Assembly (NCBI GenBank): GCA_002011075.2 | Contig: MTMA02000006.1 | Coordinates: forward strand, 489,374-553,373 | DNA length: 64,000 bases | Source: Candidatus Scotarchaeum otlingeri | GTDB taxonomy: Archaea > Thermoproteota > Nitrososphaeria > Geothermarchaeales > JDFR-13 | Direction: 5' to 3' | In this document: piece after piece, positions 1 through 8,566 of the stretch | Numbering within the stretch: position 1 is the stretch's first letter | How the letters are laid out: each line of letters starts with the position of its first letter | Position numbers and translations under genes: made by a program | Notes under the pieces: generated by a model | Seen by the model: only the letters and a program-made list of their open reading frames with translations | What the model was told of the DNA's origin: nothing | The model's database searches: none

Positions 1-3000
1 AAGGAGAGTTGAAAGAGTAGTACTCTGACATTGTTTCTTGCTATTGCTATTGCTCTGAATCTCTAAAGGAGAGTTGAAAGTAAGATTGAACTTATTGATA
101 TTGAATGTTCGTGTAAATAGAATCTCTAAAGGAGAGTTGAAAGGTATTGTCACAAATCAACCCTACCACCCAGAAAAAATTATGAATCTCTAAAGGAGAG
201 TTGAAAGAGTAGTACTCTGACATTGTTTCTTGCTATTGCTATTGCTCGAATCTCTAAAGGAGAGTTGAAAGTTTAGTTTTGGTGGATAAGCGTAATTTAT
301 TCTTAGCTATATTGAATCTCTAAAGGAGAGTTGAAAGACATCAGGATTTAAATCATAGACACCAATAGTTCTATATTGAATCTCTAAAGGAGAGTTGAAA
401 GATATTTTTGTGTTGCGTCCTTCCACTTATTAAGGTCTATGAATCTCTAAAGGAGAGTTGAAAGTTGATCTTAGGATATGCAGGGCATAAAGTAGCTTCT
501 AAGCTGGGGAATCTCTAAAGGAGAGTTGAAAGTATGCTTAACCGCCTTAAGCGGTTTATTCAACGCAGAAGGAATCTCTAAAGGAGAGTTGAAAGAGAAC
601 CTCGACTCCAAGTATCGCCGCGAAGTTCTCATCGGTTGAATCTCTAAAGGAGAGTTGAAAGTTGTATCGGCCTAATGCTGCCGCTATATTGGCTGCTGAC
701 GAATCTCTAAAGGAGAGTTGAAAGGTTGTTTTGTCGAGGAAGGAGTATGAGATGTTGCTGGCTGAGAATCTCTAAAGGAGAGTTGAAAGTGGATATAGGT
801 TACACGACCCACCTGAGTATTTCGATGTGAATCTCTAAAGGAGAGTTGAAAGATATCAATCTCTTTGACTTCATAGTGCTTTATTTTCCACTGAATCTCT
901 AAAGGAGAGTTGAAAGTAATACTTAAGGACTTGGAGCGACGCAGTATTATCTCAAGAATCTCTAAAGGAGAGTTGAAAGTCCTTGTGCGAAAACATATCC
1001 TTGGTGTTTGAGTGCCTTCGAATCTCTAAAGGAGAGTTGAAAGACAAAAATAGGTAGGCTGGGTAGCCTAAAAGTATCAGTAGGAATCTCTAAAGGAGAG
1101 TTGAAAGATAACACCAAACCTCCTGCTAGGCACCACAATACTACTATCATGAATCTCTAAAGGAGAGTTGAAAGAAGAAACAAACAATCGAATAATAAAA
1201 GCAATAACACATTGAATCTCTAAAGGAGAGTTGAAAGTTTGCTGAGGCAACTATAAAAAATGTGGAGGCAGTACTAAGAATCTCTAAAGGAGAGTTGAAA
1301 GTCATTTTTCTTCTTGATTTCGTCTGCTCTTTTTCTTTTTTGAATCTCTAAAGGAGAGTTGAAAGATCGTCCAGAGAAGATCAGCATCATCTCTAACCCT
1401 CAAGAATCTCTAAAGGAGAGTTGAAAGTCTGTAGCCTCTTCAACCACTGTTGAGTTTGTTTTACTAATGAATCTCTAAAGGAGAGTTGAAAGACTACCCC
1501 AAGGGTTGGAGTGTAATCAATGCTACGTCAGTGAATCTCTAAAGGAGAGTTGAAAGTGATTTTGTTATATCTTAATATCGCTTTTAGGACTGGAATCTCT
1601 AAAGGAGAGTTGAAAGTCGAGATATCCTTCTATAATCCTAAACTTCTCGGCAAATGAATCTCTAAAGGAGAGTTGAAAGTGTTGCTATGTCTCTATTGCT
1701 GGGGGTTTTTATGTCGTTAGAATCTCTAAAGGAGAGTTGAAAGTGTGTTCTAAGGAGTGTTTCATCGTGTGGGTCTCGATGTGAATCTCTAAAGGAGAGT
1801 TGAAAGGCAAGTCGTGGTGGACGATGCAAAAACAAGTATTTACCAGAATCTCTAAAGGAGAGTTGAAAGCGTGTTTTGACGCCTTATGGCTGGGCGTGGA
1901 GCTTCGACGAATCTCTAAAGGAGAGTTGAAAGTTTGAAAATATTGTGCGTAGTGTTTTCTGAGAAATTTGTGAATCTCTAAAGGAGAGTTGAAAGTTAAG
2001 CAAGGTCAACATATCTCCACGCTCCATTCACATAGAATCTCTAAAGGAGAGTTGAAAGCCTTTATGGTGTGTATAGCATGAATATGTCTTTGTTTTTGGA
2101 ATCTCTAAAGGAGAGTTGAAAGGAGATCTCCATCAAAGCCATACTATTCAACAAGAATCTCTAAAGGAGAGTTGAAAGATAATTTTTTATGAGGTGGTAA
2201 GTATGCGTAAGGAAATAGGAATCTCTAAAGGAGAGTTGAAAGAGGTTATATGAGGATGATGCGCGGGAATTCATGGAGGGAATCTCTAAAGGAGAGTTGA
2301 AAGCTGAATTTTTCTTTTGCTTTGTCGAGGCTTCTATCTATTATGAATCTCTAAAGGAGAGTTGAAAGTATTTAGGATTCTTAATTTTCTCTATGTCTTC
2401 CTTCCTAGAATCTCTAAAGGAGAGTTGAAAGGCGACTATTCATTATATATAAAGAAAGCACTCCAGGAAGAATCTCTAAAGGAGAGTTGAAAGCTGTTCA
2501 AATTTATAATCAGAACTAGGTATTGTCCTCCTTGTTGAATCTCTAAAGGAGAGTTGAAAGTGGAAATCGATTTTACTACACACTTCCGAAGTACATCAAA
2601 AGTGAATCTCTAAAGGAGAGTTGAAAGGCAAATCTTTGTACTTCTTTAACGTCTCCGTCCAATATTTTCGGAATCTCTAAAGGAGAGTTGAAAGAGCCCT
2701 TAAATCCTTTTGTCTCAAGCAAACTAAGAATGAATCTCTAAAGGAGAGTTGAAAGGACTCAATAGATATTTCTTCATTACTTTGAATAACATATGAATCT
2801 CTAAAGGAGAGTTGAAAGATAGCGTCACGGACTTCCTCGGGCGTTTTATCTCGAGCGAATCTCTAAAGGAGAGTTGAAAGAATTGGTCTATCGGTCTTGA
2901 GGTTATCAGTAATACAGTTGAATCTCTAAAGGAGAGTTGAAAGACCTCCAGCTCTTTGCTATAGACACAAGTACTTTGGCATGAATCTCTAAAGGAGAGT

Positions 3001-4039
3001 TGAAAGGTAACAAATGCAATCGCAGAGAACTAGTACTAACCAGAATCTCTAAAGGAGAGTTGAAAGCGGCATAGGAATGGGCGCAACCGCCATACCGACA
3101 AACATGAATCTCTAAAGGAGAGTTGAAAGAGTATTGCCCTGATGACTTGCCCCCTTATACGGTTCATGAATCTCTAAAGGAGAGTTGAAAGAGCTGTTTA
3201 GCATAGAACAACCGCTTCTGCTTCAAGTCCTTGAATCTCTAAAGGAGAGTTGAAAGGAGTTTATAATATACTGTCTCTATGTGTGATGTCAATTCACGAA
3301 TCTCTAAAGGAGAGTTGAAAGTTTAACTCACTCACTTTATTCACCGTAAAATTATTAGGGGCGAATCTCTAAAGGAGAGTTGAAAGTCAAATCGATATAG
3401 TTTTTTGCATCCAGTACAATAAGCCCTGAATCTCTAAAGGAGAGTTGAAAGTGGAAATCGATTTTACTACACACTTCCGAAGTACATCAAAAGTGAATCT
3501 CTAAAGGAGAGTTGAAAGGCGGGCACCATGACCTCATCACCGTTGGGGAAGACCACTTTAATCGAATCTCTAAAGGAGAGTTGAAAGAATTGTCATTTAA
3601 TGTGTCAAGTAAATCTTGGATACCACGAATCTCTAAAGGAGAGTTGAAAGCGCTCATTTCTCCTTCACCGCAATATTGAAAATAATTAGATTGTCGAATC
3701 TCTAAAGGAGAGTTGAAAGTCATAATACAATTCTACATGAAACACCGAGATAGCGTTGAATCTCTAAAGGAGAGTTGAAAGGGTTCTTGTTTTGGCTCTT
3801 GTTCTTGTTTTTCTATTTCTTCGAATCTCTAAAGGAGAGTTGAAAGAAATCTTCATAATCTTCAACATCAAATTCTTTCTCAATGAATCTCTAAAGGAGA
3901 GTTGAAAGATCTCATAGTGTATGCTTGGAATCTCTTGTTTTTTGGTCTCTCGAATCTCTAAAGGAGAGTTGAAAGATTAGATTCTTTAGGTTCCCAAATT
4001 TTCTCGCTATGGTGAGAATCTCTAAAGGAGAGTTGAAAG
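1..4039 (+). CRISPR. CRISPR array 1 (left end cut by window edge)
   Basis: The repeat is 24 nt, beginning GAATCTCTAAAG and ending GAGAGTTGAAAG. I count 63 complete copies, identical by eye, plus a truncated copy at 1-15. Spacers run from 32 nt (2123-2154) to about 45 nt. The repeat 3' end GTTGAAAG matches the usual 8-nt crRNA 5' handle, so transcription should be left to right and the leader lies off the left edge. The last repeat (4016-4039) is not degenerate. Two spacers occur twice: 16-56 recurs at 208-247 with one base less, and 2561-2603 recurs exactly at 3452-3494. The repeat is identical to that of array 2, so both arrays should share one processing and effector machinery. Peptides read from the opposite strand are artefacts of the repeat. 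Confidence 0.99.
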
Positions 4040-4194
4040 TTTGTTTATGGCTTTAAGATGATGTATTAGTATAGTTAATACTCTTTGCCTTAAGATGGTA
4101 AAATGGTAGCTTAATGGGTTCAAGAGGATAATATTAGCTATATTCCTATTTTAAAGGCTAGAATAGATAATTAATGGGTGACTCTTACTTTGAT
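4040..4194. other. Gap between array 1 and the HEPN gene
   Basis: About 155 bases separate the last repeat of array 1 from the stop of the HEPN gene. I see no open frame, RNA gene or repeat remnant here. Confidence 0.5.
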
Positions 4195-4626
4195 TTAATC
4201 GGGTTTTTGGAATTCACTTATTAATTTTTCGGCTTTCTCATATACGTATAACGCGGATTTTAGAGCTTCTTCTGAATCTGATCTATCAAATAATTGGCTT
4301 GCTGGTTTCCCGGATAATTCTAGTCCATACATTGCTGGAGCCCTCTTGAGAGTCAATTCCATAGATATTTCTGCCAATTTAGCCATTTCTTCCTGGAACC
4401 ATTGAGGATATTTTTCTTTATGTAACATTAGTATGTCGCTAACGTCATGAACCTTGGGATACTCTATACCTAATATTCTGAGTACAGCTTTTAATGATAA
4501 TTCGGTGGCTTCTTGAGAATATCGAATAACCTCGGGATAATCACCTCGTTTCAAAGCTGATTTCGAATCGATAAGTCTCGATTTTGCTCTTCTCAGGTAA
4601 TCCCGCGCCATAGTATCTGTCTTCAT
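4195..4626 (-). CDS. HEPN domain protein (toxin partner of MNT pair)
   Basis: A 143-residue, mostly helical protein that opens with ARDYLRRAKSRL and has a RYSQEATELSLKAVL helix followed by the KVHDVSDIL segment. This is the layout of archaeal HEPN proteins paired with minimal nucleotidyltransferases. Its ATG overlaps the stop of the upstream nucleotidyltransferase gene as ATGA (4623-4626), so the two are translationally coupled. HEPN/MNT pairs are known as toxin-antitoxin modules in which the HEPN protein is an RNase or its inactive relative and the MNT modifies it. A clean RX4-6H RNase motif is not obvious, so RNase activity is uncertain. Position next to a CRISPR array fits a defence-island role, which is inference. 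Confidence 0.8.
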   Translation of the reverse strand: MKTDTMARDYLRRAKSRLIDSKSALKRGDYPEVIRYSQEATELSLKAVLRILGIEYPKVHDVSDILMLHKEKYPQWFQEEMAKLAEISMELTLKRAPAMYGLELSGKPASQLFDRSDSEEALKSALYVYEKAEKLISEFQKPD

Positions 4627-5351
4627 ATATCAATAACCTCCCCCCATCTGAGGTCTGGCTTTAGAACCCAATAGTATCTTCCATCAGGCAATTCAATTCT
4701 CCTTGAACCTAATTCTTTAAGTTTTAATTTTAACTCATTTATCCTATTCTTCATAAAATCTTCTTTATCATAGACTATGATGCCGTCATGAATCAAGTCT
4801 AGGTAAAATGGGTGGTTAATATAGGTTTCCGACTTGTCAAGCATTATAATATCGATTAAAGGATATACCCCATATTTCTGCCATATATCTATCCTAAGCT
4901 TCTCTAATCCACCTATAAAGGATCTTATAAGCTTAATCCTATCGCTATATTTAGATGGAGCACCGTCAATTACGACTAGAATATCTATATCACTGTATTC
5001 CCTAGCCTCTCCCCTCGCTACTGATCCAAAAATAATTATAGAAACAAGATTCTCGTTAAAATATACTATTAGTCTGGACAATAGAAAATCTATTATTGCA
5101 TGGTACTTTATGTCTACCTTATCCCTCCATCTGAATCCGGCCTGTTCAAGAAGTATCGACAATGGATGGATAACTCTATATTTACCCCTTGAAACCCTCT
5201 CCAAGAGCCCTTTATCACACATTCTATTTAATACGATGGCTAATGGCGTTTTAAAGCCCATTTTCCCTATCTTAGAAGCCATAGATATACTAAATTCTCT
5301 ATATCCAAATTCGAGAAATAACCTTGTATATATAGCTAGATATTTTGACAT
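4623..5351 (-). CDS. MNT nucleotidyltransferase with N-terminal winged helix (antitoxin)
   Basis: The polymerase-beta-type nucleotidyltransferase signature IIFGSVARGEAREYSDIDIL is plain (GSxARG then DxD), giving the metal-binding aspartates of the minimal nucleotidyltransferase fold. The first 70 or so residues look like a winged helix (the KTPLAIVLNRMCDKGLLERV stretch), so the protein may also bind DNA and autoregulate. A start at 5351 (Met) is chosen because a TATA-like element near 5381-5390 would place transcription at about 5360; an in-frame ATG at 5369 is the alternative. It is followed with a 4-nt overlap by the HEPN gene. In characterised HEPN/MNT modules the MNT protein neutralises HEPN by AMPylation; that activity here is inferred from family. 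Confidence 0.8.
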   Translation of the reverse strand: MSKYLAIYTRLFLEFGYREFSISMASKIGKMGFKTPLAIVLNRMCDKGLLERVSRGKYRVIHPLSILLEQAGFRWRDKVDIKYHAIIDFLLSRLIVYFNENLVSIIIFGSVARGEAREYSDIDILVVIDGAPSKYSDRIKLIRSFIGGLEKLRIDIWQKYGVYPLIDIIMLDKSETYINHPFYLDLIHDGIIVYDKEDFMKNRINELKLKLKELGSRRIELPDGRYYWVLKPDLRWGEVIDI

Positions 5352-5617
5352 ACCGTTCACTATATACATTATTTGTTAAATTAATAAATTTTGTTAATAA
5401 TGCATCAGTATCCCTATTATATGCCGAAGTAGAAGAACCGGGTTTTTCTATGAAATCACCGATATAATCTTATAATAGCATTGCTCAATGAATAAGTTCT
5501 TTATCTATGTAGCATGATGCCTAGGATATCACATATAGATTATCGATAAAGAATATCATAGAACAAATCCATATAATAATATAATAATATATTATATTGG
5601 TATATTCAGCTATAATG

Positions 5618-5627
5618 TTTAAATAAT
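5618..5627 (+). promoter_or_regulatory. TATA box of the nurA-herA operon
   Basis: TTTAAATAAT lies about 33-42 nt before the GTG at 5660. That predicts a transcript start near 5648 and a short leader. The rest of the 290-bp gap to the divergent MNT gene is AT-rich and shows no other feature. Confidence 0.5.
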
Positions 5628-5659
5628 TTTTTTGGCTACTGCTATTCTTGGGTTTATAA

Positions 5660-6673
5660 GTGGATATCAATAGGTTAAATGAGATATTCGACTCTGCATC
5701 TAGATTATCCGGTGAAGTTGATAAATATACACCACGGGAAATAATTCATCCTACCCTAATTATAGATGAATCGGAATCCGATGAGGAAATAATTGTACTA
5801 AGGAAAGAATATGAGTATAAGGCATTTAAAGAGTATGAGATTCCGGAAAAGTCACCCGGAATTTTAGCATTAGATACATCATCTATTAGGCTGGGGGACA
5901 CACCCAACGGATTCATCGCCGCATATAGAGTCTCAATAGTTATCCAAGGAACCTCTAATAAATGCTATATCTTGGGGCCATATATAATGAACATCGACTG
6001 GGATCATGCTTTGAATATAGTTAATTATCTCCGTCGTAGGCTGGGTTTACCAAAAATATCAAAACGAAGCCTACCCAGTGGTTATAAAATCATGGATAGA
6101 ATAAGGAACTTCATTGAACGTATTATACAACTAAATACAACAAGCTATATCCGAGATGGATACATTCTTTGGGACGGGTCATTAATGGGGGGAACGGTCG
6201 ATACCCCTCGTTCAATCGTATATAGAGCTGTTTCTCGAGCATATCGCTATGGAAATAGGGTGATTGGAGTATCTAAGAGCAGTGTTCTAAAAGATATATA
6301 TGGTAATCAACTATTGGATTTGATATCCCCAGACCAACCTCCAGGTTATATCGATGTACATAGTACACTTACACCTGGCATCAGAAATAAATGCATAGGA
6401 CATGTATTCATAGCTAAGTTCAGAGCCGACGGCCCTCCATTTAGAACAGACGTGGCGTCGAGGGATACCCCGCCAAATATAACGCTTGAAAAATTTTATA
6501 GAGAAGCGAGGTTCTATAGAGGATACCCGGATGCCCTACGGACCGCCCATCTAATGGTCGCCTTCAAAAGAAATGAAATTGTAGCCCTACAGAGTTATCT
6601 TATGAAGCAACATAGATATGAGATAGGTGATGAACTGAATATAAGGAGATACATATTGTCTCCATTTACATAA
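5660..6673 (+). CDS. nurA: NurA-type 5'-3' nuclease
   Basis: A 337-residue protein with NurA landmarks: the first acidic motif ILALDTSSIRLG (Asp72), ILWDGSLMGG (Asp172), and the GVSKSS lysine motif. The late DVASRDTPP region fits the C-terminal half of the fold. NurA is an RNase H-like manganese nuclease that works with the HerA translocase in DNA end resection. Here it is directly followed by herA with a 13-nt gap but is not accompanied by mre11 or rad50, the usual neighbours. The start is GTG, with a TATA box just upstream. The gene sits between a toxin-antitoxin pair and CRISPR effector genes, so either a repair or a defence-related NurA is possible. Confidence 0.85.
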   Translation: MDINRLNEIFDSASRLSGEVDKYTPREIIHPTLIIDESESDEEIIVLRKEYEYKAFKEYEIPEKSPGILALDTSSIRLGDTPNGFIAAYRVSIVIQGTSNKCYILGPYIMNIDWDHALNIVNYLRRRLGLPKISKRSLPSGYKIMDRIRNFIERIIQLNTTSYIRDGYILWDGSLMGGTVDTPRSIVYRAVSRAYRYGNRVIGVSKSSVLKDIYGNQLLDLISPDQPPGYIDVHSTLTPGIRNKCIGHVFIAKFRADGPPFRTDVASRDTPPNITLEKFYREARFYRGYPDALRTAHLMVAFKRNEIVALQSYLMKQHRYEIGDELNIRRYILSPFT

Positions 6674-6686
6674 TAGAGGTGGTTGG

Positions 6687-8147
6687 ATGAAGCTTTTCAG
6701 AAAGATAAGGGATGAGGTCTGGATAATATATCATTATGAGGAGGAGCTTGAGGTAGGGGATAACCTATTAATCATAGAGAAAGATGAGGATAGGGGGCTA
6801 ATAGCATTAGTAGTAGAGCAGGAATTAATAAATCTACCCGGGATATTAGAAGATGTAATTAGAACCGAAATGTTCGAAAGAAGCTATCTAATAGAGGAAT
6901 ATATCGATGAGGATATCAAAAGTACATTAAGCGATGTATCCAATATCAAACTAGCTAAAGCCAAGATCAAGATGGAGTATAGAAATGGCGAGTTATACCC
7001 CTGGACAGGCTGGACTCCCACTAGAAACTCCGAGGTAACCAAGTTCTCTACAGATGAATTGGCCCAGAAACTCGGTATAGGCGAGAAATATAAGATTTTT
7101 ATCGGTCTATCCCTGAGTAAGGAGCCATTAAATATAGATGCTAGAGACATACAAGGGATAAATATCGTTGTAGGTGATAAAGGAACCGGAAAATCTCATC
7201 TATCTAAAACACTAGTTTTAGGAATAATAGATCATGGAGGGAGAGTGATAATATTCGATATAAACAACGAATATTCTATTATGCGTTACATTAAGCAAGG
7301 GGATAAGAGCATATACCACGAAAAAATATATTTGCTCGAGCCCGCTGCATCGGCTGATGACGTCATACCACTTAAATTCACCTTATCCTATATAGGCATG
7401 AAAATACTTATAAGAACAATGCAGAGTGTCCTAAATCTACCGGATACAAGTGCTAGAAGACTAAGGAATATATGGCTCGCTCTTCAGGAAACCGGCATGG
7501 ATATTACCCCGGAGATATTAAAAGCTACAGTTGAAAACAGCATTAGAGAACCCAAGATAGCTGATGCAATACTCAGAAGGATCGAGGATATAGACTCAAC
7601 AGGTATAATCACAAGCAAAGCAGAGGAGGAAACAAGGGTTGAGGAGATACTTAAGGAAAAATTGAGGGGCGGCGGCGCTCTAATAATAAATCTAAGAGGA
7701 AAGGATAGGGTGACCACAACCATAGTAATCCAGGTGATAATATCCAAAGTAATGGAGTTGCTCGAGGGAGGCATTGAACCCCTATTTATATTTGCTGAAG
7801 AGGCTCAGCTATACCTGAGCAACGTGGAATGGATAGACCTAGTAACAAGAATAAGGCATCTAGGCGCCTACCAATTCTATATAACTAACACACCTTCATC
7901 CCTATTGAGTTATGCAGTAAACATGGCGGATAACATATTTATATTTGGGTTAACGAATGACAGCGATATCCAGTATATTCTTCCAGCTGCAAAGATGGAT
8001 AGCGACGCACTAAGTATACTTGCAAAATCCCTTCCACCACGAAGATATATAGCCATAGGGAGCGCCACAAAAAATTACCCTATAATATTAAATACTAGGG
8101 ACCTACCAGTTAAGACAGCAGGGGAAACCAGAAGACTATGGATCTAA
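6687..8147 (+). CDS. herA: HerA-type hexameric DNA translocase
   Basis: A 486-residue P-loop ATPase of the FtsK/HerA class. The Walker A motif GDKGTGKSH is at residues 163-171, the Walker B motif LFIFAEEAQLYL is near 367-378, and an arginine-rich VTRIRHLGAYQFYITNTP segment follows, as in HerA proteins. The first 150 residues resemble the HerA beta-barrel that contacts NurA. It follows nurA in the same operon, and the two are expected to form the HerA6-NurA2 resection machine. A GGTGG Shine-Dalgarno sequence precedes the ATG. HerA-like ATPases also occur in defence systems such as HerA-Sir2, so the island context leaves the role open. Confidence 0.88.
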   Translation: MKLFRKIRDEVWIIYHYEEELEVGDNLLIIEKDEDRGLIALVVEQELINLPGILEDVIRTEMFERSYLIEEYIDEDIKSTLSDVSNIKLAKAKIKMEYRNGELYPWTGWTPTRNSEVTKFSTDELAQKLGIGEKYKIFIGLSLSKEPLNIDARDIQGINIVVGDKGTGKSHLSKTLVLGIIDHGGRVIIFDINNEYSIMRYIKQGDKSIYHEKIYLLEPAASADDVIPLKFTLSYIGMKILIRTMQSVLNLPDTSARRLRNIWLALQETGMDITPEILKATVENSIREPKIADAILRRIEDIDSTGIITSKAEEETRVEEILKEKLRGGGALIINLRGKDRVTTTIVIQVIISKVMELLEGGIEPLFIFAEEAQLYLSNVEWIDLVTRIRHLGAYQFYITNTPSSLLSYAVNMADNIFIFGLTNDSDIQYILPAAKMDSDALSILAKSLPPRRYIAIGSATKNYPIILNTRDLPVKTAGETRRLWI

Positions 8148-8152
8148 ACATC

Positions 8153-8480
8153 ATGACCGGGATAATATTAAATATATATTAAGTATCCTATTGGGATTTG
8201 GAGGAAATAAATAGATTGATATCCAGATATGACCTCAAAATACCATCAATAGCATACTATGAATTTTCTATTGGGATACATGGAAGTGGCAGGTGCATCT
8301 AAAGAAACTTCTAGATGAATATTTCGATATAGCACCATTAACCAGAGAGGCTGCGGATAGTTCCACAGAGATCAAATCGAACATAAATACATATTTATAG
8401 CTGCTACAGCGACAGTCAATACTATACCTTTATGAAAAAACATTAGAGACTTCAATAGGCTAGTCAGCTATGGCATCTAA
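8153..8480 (+). pseudogene. Decayed VapC-type PIN toxin gene
   Basis: Reading frames across this 420-base gap spell pieces of a VapC toxin in order. They are MTGIILNIY, a TAA stop, then VSYWDLEEINRLISRYD and LKIPSIAYYEFSIGI, a stop, KKLLDEYFDIAPLTREAAD after a frameshift, then FIAATATVNTIPL, a TGA stop, and KNIRDFNRLVSYGI. The order and wording match PIN-domain toxins: the IPSIAYYEFSIGI helix, the FIAATA motif and the final IRDFNRL. The catalytic N-terminal DT motif has become NI, and there are at least three stops and one frameshift, so it cannot make an active toxin. No vapB antitoxin gene is visible beside it. This is a relic of an earlier toxin-antitoxin module. Confidence 0.8.
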
Positions 8481-8566
8481 CTATATCAACCTGAAAGCAG
8501 ATGATAATATACCACGGAAATTAATCTCAATATTTTTAAAATTACTATTCACTATAAGATTATTGT

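Noticed and set aside
962-1150. Open frames on the minus strand across the CRISPR arrays with recurring FNSPLEI or FQLSFRDS peptides
   Set aside because: These peptides are the reverse-strand translation of the 24-nt repeat; the frames (also at 3487-3723, 11769-14494) are artefacts of array periodicity.
4834-5379. 181-codon plus-strand frame opposite the nucleotidyltransferase
   Set aside because: Fully antisense to a gene with clear GSxARG...DxD motifs; no domain of its own.
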